Shown: one piece after another, positions 38,045 to 48,229 of the stretch
Layout of the letters: every line of letters begins with the position of its first letter
Numbering within the stretch: position 1 is the stretch's first letter
Source: Actinomyces sp. ZJ308
Lineage (GTDB): Bacteria; Actinomycetota; Actinomycetes; Actinomycetales; Actinomycetaceae
NCBI RefSeq assembly: GCF_011752065.1
Contig: NZ_JAAIJY010000006.1
Coordinates: 90,755 to 154,754 of the forward strand
Direction: 5' to 3'
Length of the DNA: 64,000 nt
The notes under the pieces: generated by a model
What the model was told of the DNA's origin: nothing
Databases searched by the model: none
What the model saw: the letters and a program-made list of their open reading frames with translations, nothing else
Program-made: the position numbers and the translations under genes

Positions 38045-40669
38045 GTGTCCGCTATCCCCATCCCCAGGGTGCTTGGCACTCCCGCGCGTGCGGCAGGTGC
38101 GCTTCTGGCGCTTGTCGCACTCGTCGCCACGCTCCTGACGGTCCTGCCCATGCAGGCCCGAGCCGCCAACAACCCGTCGATCGCCGTCTCCGACCTCTCG
38201 CTCGTGGTCTCCAACGCCAACGGTGTCGAGGAGCCTGACAACACCTCGGTCAAGGTCGACGACATCCTCAAGCTGAAGTTCGCCTGGGACGCCAGCAACG
38301 CCAACGCCAAGAGCGGTGACTCCTTCCAGATCGGACTGCCCGAGCAGCTCCGCAACCGGGAGCACCTCTCCGAGCCGATCAAGGTCACCCACCAGGGCGC
38401 GGAGCACACCATTGGTGAGTGCGCGATGGACGACCGCACCATCACCTGCACCTTCAACGCCACCCTCGACACCATCGTCGCCCAGGGCTTCAGCGGTCTG
38501 CGGGGCACCGGTACGGCGCTGGTGGTGGCCGCCGCGGCCAGTGACTCGGCCGATATGACGGTCGATGCCAACGGCAAGCAGACCGCCGTGCCCGTGCCCG
38601 GCGGCAAGATCGCCGAGAACGTTGGTCCCGCATACACTCCGCAGTCGCTGAGCAAGTGGGCCTTCGACGTCACCAGCACCTCCAAGCGGCTCGACTGGGA
38701 GCTGACTTTCGGACCGGACCAGGTCAAGGCCGCCCTCGAGAGGAGCGGCGGCTCCCTGGCGGTGGACGGGAAGACCCGATCGACCATTACCTTCACCGAC
38801 CAGCTCGGCCCCGGACAGGCGTACATCCCGGCCAAGAGCGAGTGGAAGCTGAACATCGGTACCGCCCAGGGCAGGGACCGCCTCCACGGTCAGGTCACCG
38901 ACGCCAGCGGCACCGACCAGGACACCAGCCAGGGCGACTTCGACCTCGATGTCTCCATCCAGGGCAACACCGCCACCCTCACAGTGACCGGCCCCTTCGC
39001 GCCGCAGACCAACTACCACATCTACTACGCCTCGACCCCCTCCACGGCCGACGGCGCCGTCCAGGCCGGCGTGGAGTACACGAACACCGCCTCCGTGGTG
39101 GGCACCGACATGGAGCACTCCTACTCGGTGTACTACACCAAGTCCTTCACCATCGACGTCGTCATGGAGCCGGGATTCGGCGGGCTGGACATCACCAAGC
39201 TCCTCACCGGGACCGAGACGGCCAAGGTGCCGGCCGGCACCACCTTCACGGTCAACATCAACTACACCCTTCCCGGTGGCGCCACCGTGGACACCTACCC
39301 GAGCTGGAAGGCTCCGGGGACCGTCAACCAGGCCCGTACCGGCGGTGACACGTCCATGACCGTCACCGTTGGTGAGAAGGCCGTGTACAACGGCACCTTC
39401 CCGGCCGGGACGGTCCTGTCCCTCGACGAGGACACGACGACGGCCTCGACCACTCCCGCAGGCGTCACCTGGGGCCGCCACACCTTCACGGTGGGAGACC
39501 AGAACACCAACACCCTGACCGTTCAGGACCAGAAGTCCACCGCCGTGATGCTGCGTAACGCCGCCGACCCCGCCGCCGTGGAGGAGGGCGACTTCACGGT
39601 CACCAAGGCCCTGGCCGGCGACGGCGACTTCAGCAAGTCGACCTTCGAGTTCGCCTACACCTGCACCGACGGCACCGAGGGGTCGCTGACGGTGACCGGT
39701 GCGGCGACGTCGGAGAAGTCCAAGAAGATCAAGGCCGGCTCGACCTGCACCGTCACCGAGGACAACGCCAAGGCCGCCCGGGCCGGTTACACGCTGACCG
39801 CCCCGGCCGAGCAGACCGTGGCGATCACCAAGGACCAGACGGCCGCCGTGACGATGACCAACACCTACACCCGCGACATGGGCACCTTCTCGGTGGCCAA
39901 GACCGTGACCGGTGCCGAGGTGGGGGACAAGGAGTTCACCTTCTCCTACACCTGCGACAACGGCGCGAAGGACACCCTCAGGATCAAGGCCGACTCGGCC
40001 GCCTTCGGTCCTGAGCTGCCCGTGGGCACCACGTGCACCATCGAGGAGGACACTCAGGCAGCCGCCGTCGAGGGCTACACCCTCAAGGCGCCCGCCGCCC
40101 AGACGGTGACCATCGGTGAGAAGGATCAGGCGGTGCTCACGACCTTCACCAACGCCTACACGCCCACGGCATCGCCGTCTCCCTCTCCGTCGCCCAGTGA
40201 GTCGGCCTCGCCCTCGCCGAGCGCATCGCCGTCGTCGGACCCGAGCGACTCACCCTCCTCGACGCCGTCCCCGTCGGCCAGCGAGTCTCCGTCTCCGGAC
40301 CCGAGCGAGTCGCCGACGGCGTCCCCGTCGTCGAGTGAGTCGGCCTCGCCGGACCCGACGCCGAGTGAGTCTCCGTCGTCGGACCCGAGCGAGTCACCCT
40401 CATCGGACCCGAGCGAGTCCTCGTCTCCGGACCCGAGTGAGTCGCCCTCGCCGAGCGATTCCGCCACTCCCGGTGACACCTCCTCGCCGAGCGAGACCCC
40501 GCAGGCCGGGCCCAGTGACCCGCCGGCGCCGGACCCGACGCCCGGAGTGCCCAGTGATCCCTCCGGAGGTCCGCTGGCCAGCACCGGTGTCACGGTCGCC
40601 CTGCCGCTGGCGCTCGCCGTGCTCGCGGTGATGGCGGGTGCCCTGATGGTGAGCCGCCGCCGCGCCTGA
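38045..40669 (+). CDS. Sortase-anchored surface adhesin with DUF5979-type repeats
   Basis: The 874-residue cell-wall protein has a signal peptide (AAGALLALVALVATLL, cleavage after QARA near residue 40). The N-terminal 330 residues form adhesin-like beta domains (DDILKLKFAWDASN; TFTDQLGPGQAYIPAKSEWKL), similar to fibrinogen- or collagen-binding folds. Three DUF5979/prealbumin-like modules follow at about 376-510, 515-610 and 612-700; the last two have paired cysteines and end in VTMTNTYTR/TTFTNAYTP. A Ser/Pro/Asp repeat stalk spans about 707-840. The C-terminus is LASTG (844-848), a helix and SRRRA, a sortase signal. The GTG at 38045 has GAAAGG upstream. No sortase gene is nearby, so a housekeeping sortase likely anchors it. 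The ligand is unknown. Confidence 0.92.
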   Translation: MSAIPIPRVLGTPARAAGALLALVALVATLLTVLPMQARAANNPSIAVSDLSLVVSNANGVEEPDNTSVKVDDILKLKFAWDASNANAKSGDSFQIGLPEQLRNREHLSEPIKVTHQGAEHTIGECAMDDRTITCTFNATLDTIVAQGFSGLRGTGTALVVAAAASDSADMTVDANGKQTAVPVPGGKIAENVGPAYTPQSLSKWAFDVTSTSKRLDWELTFGPDQVKAALERSGGSLAVDGKTRSTITFTDQLGPGQAYIPAKSEWKLNIGTAQGRDRLHGQVTDASGTDQDTSQGDFDLDVSIQGNTATLTVTGPFAPQTNYHIYYASTPSTADGAVQAGVEYTNTASVVGTDMEHSYSVYYTKSFTIDVVMEPGFGGLDITKLLTGTETAKVPAGTTFTVNINYTLPGGATVDTYPSWKAPGTVNQARTGGDTSMTVTVGEKAVYNGTFPAGTVLSLDEDTTTASTTPAGVTWGRHTFTVGDQNTNTLTVQDQKSTAVMLRNAADPAAVEEGDFTVTKALAGDGDFSKSTFEFAYTCTDGTEGSLTVTGAATSEKSKKIKAGSTCTVTEDNAKAARAGYTLTAPAEQTVAITKDQTAAVTMTNTYTRDMGTFSVAKTVTGAEVGDKEFTFSYTCDNGAKDTLRIKADSAAFGPELPVGTTCTIEEDTQAAAVEGYTLKAPAAQTVTIGEKDQAVLTTFTNAYTPTASPSPSPSPSESASPSPSASPSSDPSDSPSSTPSPSASESPSPDPSESPTASPSSSESASPDPTPSESPSSDPSESPSSDPSESSSPDPSESPSPSDSATPGDTSSPSETPQAGPSDPPAPDPTPGVPSDPSGGPLASTGVTVALPLALAVLAVMAGALMVSRRRA

Positions 40670-40701
40670 GACGGTCCGCCGGACCCCAGCCCATCGGGGA
40701 T

Positions 40702-40749
40702 GCGCCCCCGAGCACGCTCAGTCCTATGACGGAGCGGGCTCGGGGGCGC
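40702..40749 (+). terminator. Terminator after the adhesin gene
   Basis: GCGCCCCCGAGC (40702-40713) and GCTCGGGGGCGC (40738-40749) form a perfect 12-bp stem, 33 bp after the stop codon. Confidence 0.75.
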
Positions 40750-40959
40750 CGTCGTCCGTTGCCTCAATCAATCGACCGAGCGTCAAGGACTTGGGTCCCG
40801 GGCGGGTGCTGTGGAACCGGACCTGCGGGGAGGGCGGGGAGAAGGGCGACGAAACGCCTACTGCGGCACCCGGCGCGGTCGTAGCCTGAGGGAGTCCGCC
40901 ATGCTGCACGGCATGAAGTGAGCGCCGTGCGCGACTCTTCCGACGTCAGGACACACACC

Positions 40960-42459
40960 ATGGCAGAGTCATCCCCGTCATCCGCGTCATCCTCATCGTC
41001 GTCGTCATCCTCCCGGCCACCGGTCGCCTCCTCGTCGGGGTCGACCGTGGACGACCCGGGTGAGACCGTCAGCCGTATCAACGCCCGGATCATCGGCATC
41101 TGCGTGGCCGCCGCCCTGGGCGGGTTCCTCTTCGGCTTCGACACCGCCGTCATCAACGGCGCCGTCGACGCCCTCTCCGACCAGTTCGCCCTCAGCGATG
41201 CTCTCAAGGGCTTCTCCGTCTCCTCGGCGCTCATCGGCTGCACCGCCGGCGCCTGGTTCGCCGGGCCGGTCTCCAACCGGCTGGGACGGGTGCCGGTCAT
41301 GCTCATCGCCGCCGTCATGTTCCTGGCCTCCGCACTCGGATCGGGGCTGGCCTTCGGCGTCATCGACTTCATCGTGTGGCGCGTGGTGGGCGGCCTGGGC
41401 GTGGGGGCGGCCTCCGTCATCGCGCCGGCCTACATCGCCGAGGTCTCCCCGGCGAGCGTGCGCGGCCGCCTCGGCTCCCTCCAGCAGCTGGCCATCGTCA
41501 TCGGCATCTTCTCCTCACTCCTGGCCGACGCCTGGTTCTCCGGTCAGGCCGGTGGAGCGGCCAAGGAGCTGTGGCTGGGGTTGGAGGCCTGGCGCTGGAT
41601 GTTCATCGCCGAGGGGCTGCCCGCCCTCGTCTACGGTCTCTTCGCCTTCCGGCTGCCGGAGTCCCCGCGCTTCCTCGTGGCGCGCGGCGACTACGACAAG
41701 GCCTCCCAGGTGCTCTACGACTTCACCGGCATCGTCAACGTCAATCTCAAGATCGAGGAGATCCGCTCCACCATCGACTCCGAGAAGCGCGAGTCCCTGT
41801 CCGACCTGCGCGGCTCGGCGCTGGGCCTCAAGCCGATCGTCTGGGTGGGCATCCTGCTGTCCGTCTTCCAGCAGTTCGTGGGCATCAACGTCATCTTCTA
41901 CTACTCGACGACGCTGTGGCGCACCGTGGGCTTCGAGGAGTCCGACGCCTTGACGATCACCGTCATCACGTCGGTCACCAACATCGTGGTGACGATCGTG
42001 GCGATCCTCCTGGTGGACAAGGTGGGGCGCCGCCCCATGCTCCTGGTCGGCTCGCTGTTCATGACGATCTCCCTGGGGCTCATGGCTCTGGCCTTCTCCT
42101 TCGCCAATGTCAGCGGCGGTGAGGTCACTCTGGAGGCGCCCTGGTCGCCGATCGCGCTGGTGGCGGCCAACCTGTTCGTCGTGGCCTTCGGGGCGACCTG
42201 GGGGCCGCTCGTGTGGGTGCTGCTGGGCGAGATGTTCCCCAACCGGATTCGTGCCGGGGCGCTGGCGGTCGCGGCGGCGGCCCAGTGGGTGGCGAACTTC
42301 TTCATCTCCACCACCTTCCCGACCTTCTCCAGCATCAGCCTGACCTTCGCCTACGGCTTCTACGCCGTCTTCGCGCTGCTGTCGCTCCTCTTCGTCTTCT
42401 TCCGGGTGCCCGAGACCAAGGGCAAGGAGCTCGAGGAGATGGAGGACCTGGCGGTCTGA
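40960..42459 (+). CDS. MFS sugar porter (sugar:proton symporter)
   Basis: The 499-residue transporter has 12 helices and sugar-porter signatures: GGFLFGFDTAVINGAV in helix 1, NRLGRVPVML, RVVGGLGVGAASVIAPAYIAEVSPASVRGRLGSLQQLAI, LPESPRFLV, QQFVGINVIFYYS, DKVGRRPMLL and PETKGKELEEME at the C-terminus. The family imports hexoses or pentoses, or inositol, with protons. The Ser-rich N-terminus (residues 2-30) is low complexity. The ATG at 40960 is chosen; an in-frame upstream GTG at 40927 is possible. It appears monocistronic and the sugar is not determined. Confidence 0.9.
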   Translation: MAESSPSSASSSSSSSSSRPPVASSSGSTVDDPGETVSRINARIIGICVAAALGGFLFGFDTAVINGAVDALSDQFALSDALKGFSVSSALIGCTAGAWFAGPVSNRLGRVPVMLIAAVMFLASALGSGLAFGVIDFIVWRVVGGLGVGAASVIAPAYIAEVSPASVRGRLGSLQQLAIVIGIFSSLLADAWFSGQAGGAAKELWLGLEAWRWMFIAEGLPALVYGLFAFRLPESPRFLVARGDYDKASQVLYDFTGIVNVNLKIEEIRSTIDSEKRESLSDLRGSALGLKPIVWVGILLSVFQQFVGINVIFYYSTTLWRTVGFEESDALTITVITSVTNIVVTIVAILLVDKVGRRPMLLVGSLFMTISLGLMALAFSFANVSGGEVTLEAPWSPIALVAANLFVVAFGATWGPLVWVLLGEMFPNRIRAGALAVAAAAQWVANFFISTTFPTFSSISLTFAYGFYAVFALLSLLFVFFRVPETKGKELEEMEDLAV

Positions 42460-42851
42460 AGCGGAGTGGGGAACCTGTCCTGGCCGGCGGCCTCTGGAAC
42501 AAGAAGGCGGGAGGCGTAGGCGTCAGTCCTCATCGGTGACGATGAGTCGCCGGCTGGCGGTGAGCCGGGCCGACCACCTCGCAGCGTGGGCACCGGACGC
42601 CGCCGACCCGGGTGCGAGGAGTCAAGGGGAATCCTCCCCGTTCCGCAGGTGGGGCCGAGATCCTACGGTGACATCATGGTTCGTCAGCGACGCAGCGTCA
42701 TCCGTTTCCTCCTGACCGCGCTCCGTCTGGCGCGTTCGAGCGAGGCGATCCGGCTCTGACAGATCCCGCGAGGCGTGAGTGGAGTAGTCGTAGGCGCCCT
42801 GCGAGGGTCGAGTGCACTGCTCATTGCTTTAAGCAAGAGGAGTCAAGTCTG
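42460..42851. other. Intergenic region before the small lipoprotein gene
   Basis: These 392 bases hold the promoter and a good ribosome-binding site (GAGGAG at about 42836-42841) for the following gene. A 27-codon frame at 42676-42759 lacks a ribosome-binding site and is not called. Confidence 0.4.
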
Positions 42852-43493
42852 ATGAGTATTCGGCGCCGTACAGTGCTGGCACTGGGGGCGGCGTCTCTTG
42901 CTTCCGGCGCGGCCGGATGTACGCCATTCACTCTCGCTCGTAACAGGAGACGGCGGAAGGTGCGCGAGTACCTCTCCGGGCTTGACGGTGTCACATCGGC
43001 CGAGGTGGATGTGAATGTCGAGTTCATGGGCGAAGATCGCTGGACAGCGGATGTGACGCTCAAGGACGATCCTGGTCTGGACTCGGTGCTGGCGATTGTT
43101 CGCGACGCCCGCAACAAAGTCATCAGTATTACCGACTCCGACGACGTGGATCTGGACGTCACCTGGAATCAGGGTGCGACAACCGTGGCTTGCCACCTTC
43201 CCATCAATGATGCTGAAAAGGCGCCGTCGTCGGCAGCGGTGACCCTCCCGAGCAGGGGGCGGCCATCCTGGCCGCAGCGCAGCAGCCGGCGGCCTCGTCC
43301 TGACGGGTCGGTGGCGGGGTCGTCTGGTGCGAACGAGTGTTGCGGTCAGTCGGCGCCCAGCTGGAGGCGGTCCCAGGAGCGGAGTGTCATCCAGGCCCCG
43401 ATCGCGGCGACCATCAGAGGAGCCATCAGCAGCAGCGCGCTGACGTCCTCGCGGCGTGTGGCCCAGACGACCGGGATCGACCATGGGGCGTAG
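42852..43493 (+). CDS. Small lipoprotein of unknown function, C-terminus possibly out of frame
   Basis: The protein starts MSIRRRTVLALGAASLASGAAGC, a lipoprotein signal with the lipobox Cys at 23, behind a strong GAGGAG site. Residues 24 to about 122 look like a compact domain (VREYLSGLDGVTSAEVDVNV; WTADVTLKDDPGLDSVLAIV; KVISITDSDDVDLDVTWNQG). After INDAEK the sequence turns into Arg/Ser/Pro-rich text typical of a wrong frame, and the frame runs 148 bp into the convergent permease gene. The 3' part is probably lost by frameshift or truncation. I do not recognise the domain. Confidence 0.55.
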   Translation: MSIRRRTVLALGAASLASGAAGCTPFTLARNRRRRKVREYLSGLDGVTSAEVDVNVEFMGEDRWTADVTLKDDPGLDSVLAIVRDARNKVISITDSDDVDLDVTWNQGATTVACHLPINDAEKAPSSAAVTLPSRGRPSWPQRSSRRPRPDGSVAGSSGANECCGQSAPSWRRSQERSVIQAPIAATIRGAISSSALTSSRRVAQTTGIDHGA

Positions 43494-44122
43494 GTGCCCA
43501 GTCCGAAACCGGCGGCCAGATTGGTGACGACGAGGATCGCCAGCGTGAGCCCGATCCCGGCCAGGTAGCCGCGCCAGCGGGTCGCCGCCCACATGACCGG
43601 CAGGGCGCCGGCGCTGAGCAGCGCCGCGACCAGCAGCAGCGTCGCGAAGCAGCCGGCGGCGCCCGCTGCTCCCAGGCCGAGCAGCAGCCCCGCCGTCGTC
43701 AGCAGTGCCGCCTGACCGGCACCCAGCAGGACCGACCATGCCAGTGTCGCCACCATCTTGGCCGTGGCGATGCTGCGCAAGGTGGGCGGGATCGCGAACA
43801 GGCCCGCAACGGTGCCCTCGGTGAACTCCCGTCCCACACTCCACGACATCACCACGCCCACGGCCAGGAGCATCGTGGCGCTCACGCTCGTGACCCCGAG
43901 CTGGGTGTAGCCGTCCCAACCCGGTGAGGTCACCATGGAGGCGGCCTTCCGCCCCAGATCGGTGTCGCCGGTGTGCATCGCCGCGGCGTACCCGCCGGCC
44001 GTGGTCACCAGAACCAGGATGAGGCCGGCGAGCGTCGCCACACGCGTCACCGTGGCCCGAGCCAGCTTGCGAGCCTCCAAGCCGATCGCGACTCTCAGAT
44101 CGCTGCGTCCTGTCTCCATCAC
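43346..44122 (-). CDS. ABC-2 type permease of the TetR-linked cassette
   Basis: The 258-residue membrane protein has six hydrophobic segments (VATLAGLILVLVTTAGGYAAAM; VSATMLLAVGVVMSWSVG; MVATLAWSVLLGAGQAALL; LLLVAALLSAGALPVMWAA; GIGLTLAILVVTNLAAGFG; LLLMAPLMVAAIGAWMTL) and the ABC-2 hallmark SWSVGREFTEGTVAGLFAIPPTL before helix 3. Such permeases export drugs, peptides or lipids with the adjacent ATPase. The GTG start at 44122 overlaps the ATPase TGA; ATG at 44119 is an alternative. The substrate is unknown. Confidence 0.87.
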   Translation of the reverse strand: MMETGRSDLRVAIGLEARKLARATVTRVATLAGLILVLVTTAGGYAAAMHTGDTDLGRKAASMVTSPGWDGYTQLGVTSVSATMLLAVGVVMSWSVGREFTEGTVAGLFAIPPTLRSIATAKMVATLAWSVLLGAGQAALLTTAGLLLGLGAAGAAGCFATLLLVAALLSAGALPVMWAATRWRGYLAGIGLTLAILVVTNLAAGFGLGTYAPWSIPVVWATRREDVSALLLMAPLMVAAIGAWMTLRSWDRLQLGAD

Positions 44123-44940
44123 GAGGCCTCCCGCCCCTCCTGGTCACCAATCGCTTGGAGGAACCGCCCTGGGCCGGACTCCGCGGCGGCCCGATCGGCC
44201 GCCAGGACGACGTCGAAGAACGCCTGCTCAAGGTCCGTCCCCCCGGACCTTCCGGGCTCGCAGGGTGAGATCGTATCGATGACCCGTCCTCGGTGCAGGA
44301 CGTCGACCCGATCGGCGATCCGCGTCAGCTCATCGAAGTGGTGCCCGGTCACCAGCACCGAGCCGCCGCGCTCCGTCACCTCCCGCAGGAGCTCCCGGAA
44401 CCCGACGACGGCGAGCGGGTCGAGTCCGATGGTCGGCTCATCGAGGACGACGACGTCCGGCTCGTGCGCCAGGGCCCCGACCAGCCCCACCTTCTGGCGC
44501 GTGCCCAGCGACAGGCGACGCACGGGTACGTCGAGCCAACCGGTCAGCGCCAGCTCCTCACTCATCCTCGCCGCGACCCTCCCCGCACGCTCGGGATCGG
44601 CTCCGTGGAGGCGGGTCGCCGCCTCGATGTTCTGGCGGGCCGTGAGCTCGGGGTAGGACAACGGCGTCTCCACCAGGTGGCCCACCCTCCGCCAGACTTC
44701 CCTGGGGCAGGAGGCGATGTCGCGCCCGTGCAGCAGGACCCTCCCGGCGTCGGGGCGGAGCATGCCCAGGATGACGCGCAGAGCCGTGGTCTTCCCGGCG
44801 CCGTTGAGACCCACGACGGCGCGGCACTCGCCCCCGGCGACCGAGAGGCTGAGGTCGCGCAGAACAGCTACTCCCCGAAGGCTGACATCGACGCCCTCAA
44901 CCGCCAGGGCCGGCGTCGGCGCAAGCGCCTCGCCGCTCAT
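44119..44940 (-). CDS. ABC transporter ATP-binding protein (DrrA/CcmA-type)
   Basis: The 273-residue ATPase has Walker A GLNGAGKTT, signature LSLGTRQKVGL (the canonical LSGGQ varied to LSLGT), Walker B VVVLDEPTIGLDP, and H-loop VLVTGHH. The C-terminus DLEQAFFDVVLAAD is typical of drug-exporter ATPases. Its ATG overlaps the TetR stop and its stop overlaps the permease start, so the three genes are one coupled operon. It energises the adjacent ABC-2 permease. Confidence 0.92.
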   Translation of the reverse strand: MSGEALAPTPALAVEGVDVSLRGVAVLRDLSLSVAGGECRAVVGLNGAGKTTALRVILGMLRPDAGRVLLHGRDIASCPREVWRRVGHLVETPLSYPELTARQNIEAATRLHGADPERAGRVAARMSEELALTGWLDVPVRRLSLGTRQKVGLVGALAHEPDVVVLDEPTIGLDPLAVVGFRELLREVTERGGSVLVTGHHFDELTRIADRVDVLHRGRVIDTISPCEPGRSGGTDLEQAFFDVVLAADRAAAESGPGRFLQAIGDQEGREAS

Positions 44941-45500
44941 GACTCCCCCAGCAGGGTGAGAAGGCCCCGGCTGAGAGCGGTGACCGCGTCGTCGGCAGAG
45001 GTGGTCCCGTCCGCCCAGGCCAGGAGGAGGCCGGTGGCGGCCCCCATGATGGCACCGGCGGCGGCCCGTGCCGCCGCGTCGTCGACGCCCGGAACGATGA
45101 GCGCCTCGGCGATGGCGCGCTCGGTGTCCTGGCTCGCGGCTCGCACGGCGGCCGACAGTGACGGCGTGCCGGCCGCCAGGCGGACGCGCTCCAGGAACTC
45201 CTGCGATGACATCTCCTCGCGCGCCTGCTCCTGGCTCATCGCCGCAACCAGGCCGCGCACCGCCCGGGTCAGTGGCCGCCAACGCCGTGGCTGAGCCCGT
45301 ACCGCCTCAGCGATGAGCGGATCGAACATGTCCGCCACCACCACGGACTCCTTGGTGGGGAAGTGGCGGAAGAAGGTCATGTGGGAGACCCCGGCGGCCC
45401 TGGCGATCTCCGTGACCGGGACCGCGTCGAACCCCTGCTCGGCGAACATCCTCAGGGCGGTGCGACGAAGCCGGTCGGAGGTTGACGTGCGAGGACTCAT
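44937..45500 (-). CDS. TetR family regulator of the ABC cassette
   Basis: The 187-residue regulator has the TetR helix-turn-helix: DRLRRTALRMFAEQGFDAVPVTEIARAAGVSHMTFFRHFPTKESVV (residues about 8-55). The C-terminal ligand domain is alpha-helical and Ala-rich. It is first in the operon, with a palindrome 11 bp upstream of its start, consistent with autorepression and control of the ABC exporter genes. The ligand, probably the exported compound, is not known. Confidence 0.92.
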   Translation of the reverse strand: MSPRTSTSDRLRRTALRMFAEQGFDAVPVTEIARAAGVSHMTFFRHFPTKESVVVADMFDPLIAEAVRAQPRRWRPLTRAVRGLVAAMSQEQAREEMSSQEFLERVRLAAGTPSLSAAVRAASQDTERAIAEALIVPGVDDAAARAAAGAIMGAATGLLLAWADGTTSADDAVTALSRGLLTLLGES

Positions 45501-45510
45501 GCAGACGATG

Positions 45511-45539
45511 TTAGTCAGTCACAAAACGTGAGTCAATAA
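45511..45539. promoter_or_regulatory. Putative TetR operator
   Basis: TTAGTCAGTCAC-AAAAC-GTGAGTCAATAA is an inverted repeat with 9 of 12 arm positions paired, immediately upstream of the TetR gene at 45500, in the expected position for autoregulation. Confidence 0.6.
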
Positions 45540-45654
45540 CATGATGTCGGTCGAGCTTCTGCCCGGGCGCTCCCATACGCGGCAGCGCGGCTGGCGCCAC
45601 AGTCGCCGAGCGGTCGGGCATCACAGCCGCCCGGCGTCGTCGTCGGTAGCATGA

Positions 45655-46662
<1,008 letters not shown>

Positions 46663-46719
46663 GACTGTTCTCCTGCTGTCTGCTGAGTGGTCCTCGGGAC
46701 CTCTGGGTAGCGTGAGCCC

Positions 46720-48120
46720 ATGACGACACCCGAGGTGACTCGCCCCCGTCCGACGGCGCCGCCCGTCTACCGTGACGGCCCCTCCAAGATGTCGGAGGTC
46801 AACGCGCGCTCCTGGGGCATCGACGACGTCCTGGACTCCGTCTTCTTCGCCATCGCCGCCGTCGCCACGCTGTGGCTGGCCTGGCTGCTCATCGGCTCGG
46901 GGTGGCACCTCGAGCCGGCGCTCGTGGTCAACTCGCTGCTGTTCTGGGCGGTCCTGGCCTACCTCGCCCTGCCGCGCCTCCACCAGGTCCTCACCTGGCT
47001 CTACGTGCCCGACTACTTCATCGGCCGCACCCGCACCCCCGACGGGCTCCTGGGCGACCCGGTCAACCTCGCGGTCAAGGGCGACGAGGAGGACATCCAC
47101 GAGGCGATGGTGGCCGCCGGCTGGGTGCGCGCCGATCCCATCACCCTGCGATCCTCGTGGCGCATCGTCCTCTCCTCGCTGCTGCGCCGCTCCTACCCGG
47201 CGGCTCCCGTCTCCAACCTCCTGCTGTTCGGGCGCAAGCAGAGCTTCGCCTACCAGAAGGAGGTCGAGGGCAACCCCTCCCAGCGCCACCACATCCGCTT
47301 CTGGTACTGCCCGCCCGGCTGGGTCCTGCCCGGCGGGGGCCACGTGGACTGGCTGGCCGCCGCCACCTACGACCGCGCCGTCGGCCTGAGCGTCCTCACC
47401 CTCCAGGTCACCCACAAGATCGACGCGGACATCGACATCGAGCGCGACTACGTCGTCGACGACGTCCGCTGGGCCAACGAGGCCGCCGAGCTCGAGATCT
47501 GGCCGGAGTTCTTCACCTCCTACCACGACAAGAACGGGGGAGGGGACCGGGTGGTCACCGACGGCGCCCTTCACATCCTCGACCTCAACGAGGTGGTGCC
47601 CGGATCGGACTCCGGGCTCTCCCTGCGCCTGGCCCACCTCGCCGACCTCGAGGCCCGACGGCGCCGCCCCAGTCAGCTCGTCATCGCCCTGGTCCTCATC
47701 GGGCTCATGGTCGTCGTCGAGCTCATGCGCGTCACCCGCATCGATGTCGCCGACCTGCTGGACGTCACCCCGATCGCCGGCATGGACCAGGGCGCCGTTG
47801 CCGCGGTCGTCGCCGTCATCGCCACGGTGTCGGCCGTCCTCACGCTCGTCACGGCCGCCCTGGGCGTGGCGGCCTGGCACGGGCACCCGCGGGGCCGTAT
47901 CGCCCTCATGGCCACCCTGGTCCTGGGCATCGTCACGGACATGGGGCAGGTCTCCAGCCTCGGGGTCCGCCAGGCCACCCTCGGACTGGTCGTCACCAGC
48001 GCGCTCCAGGTCCTGGCCCTGCTGGCGCTCTCGGCCCGGCAGGTCCACGAGTGGGAGCGCGCCCGCAAGGAGGAGCGTCTCGCCGCCCGCGCCGAGGCTC
48101 GAGCCGCCTCCGTAGGGTAG
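46720..48120 (+). CDS. LssY_C domain membrane protein
   Basis: The 466-residue protein has two N-terminal helices (VFFAIAAVATLWLAWLLIG; ALVVNSLLFWAVLAYLAL), a soluble LssY C-terminal-type domain at about 100-260 (DPVNLAVKGDEEDIHEAMVAAGWVRAD; LRSSWRIVLSSLLRRSYP; HHIRFWYCPPGWVLPGG; HVDWLAAATYDRAVGLS; TLQVTHKIDADIDIERDYVV), and four C-terminal helices. The LssY_C domain is named from a Legionella secretion-region protein and has no firm activity. It is monocistronic. Function is unknown beyond a likely membrane location. Confidence 0.82.
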   Translation: MTTPEVTRPRPTAPPVYRDGPSKMSEVNARSWGIDDVLDSVFFAIAAVATLWLAWLLIGSGWHLEPALVVNSLLFWAVLAYLALPRLHQVLTWLYVPDYFIGRTRTPDGLLGDPVNLAVKGDEEDIHEAMVAAGWVRADPITLRSSWRIVLSSLLRRSYPAAPVSNLLLFGRKQSFAYQKEVEGNPSQRHHIRFWYCPPGWVLPGGGHVDWLAAATYDRAVGLSVLTLQVTHKIDADIDIERDYVVDDVRWANEAAELEIWPEFFTSYHDKNGGGDRVVTDGALHILDLNEVVPGSDSGLSLRLAHLADLEARRRRPSQLVIALVLIGLMVVVELMRVTRIDVADLLDVTPIAGMDQGAVAAVVAVIATVSAVLTLVTAALGVAAWHGHPRGRIALMATLVLGIVTDMGQVSSLGVRQATLGLVVTSALQVLALLALSARQVHEWERARKEERLAARAEARAASVG

Positions 48121-48166
48121 GTCACTCAGCAATCGCCGCATCCGGGCTTGCCGCCTCCGTCATACG

Positions 48167-48183
48167 TGGATACGCTCTATCCA
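48167..48183. promoter_or_regulatory. Palindrome upstream of the NAD(P)-binding/Rrf2 pair
   Basis: TGGATA-CGCTC-TATCCA is a perfect 6-bp inverted repeat 46 bp before the start at 48230, followed by AT-rich sequence. It may be the site of the downstream Rrf2 regulator. It is short, so chance is possible. Confidence 0.4.
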
Positions 48184-48229
48184 TAGATATTGAACATCGC
48201 TAATACGGTGACTGAGTGAGGACAGACGC

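Noticed and set aside
40165..40560. Repetitive DNA in the adhesin gene as a separate repeat element
   Set aside because: It is the coding sequence of the Ser/Pro/Asp stalk and is explained by the protein.
42676..42759. 27-codon frame MVRQRRSVIRFLLTALRLAR-like
   Set aside because: No ribosome-binding site and no conservation evidence; length is expected by chance.
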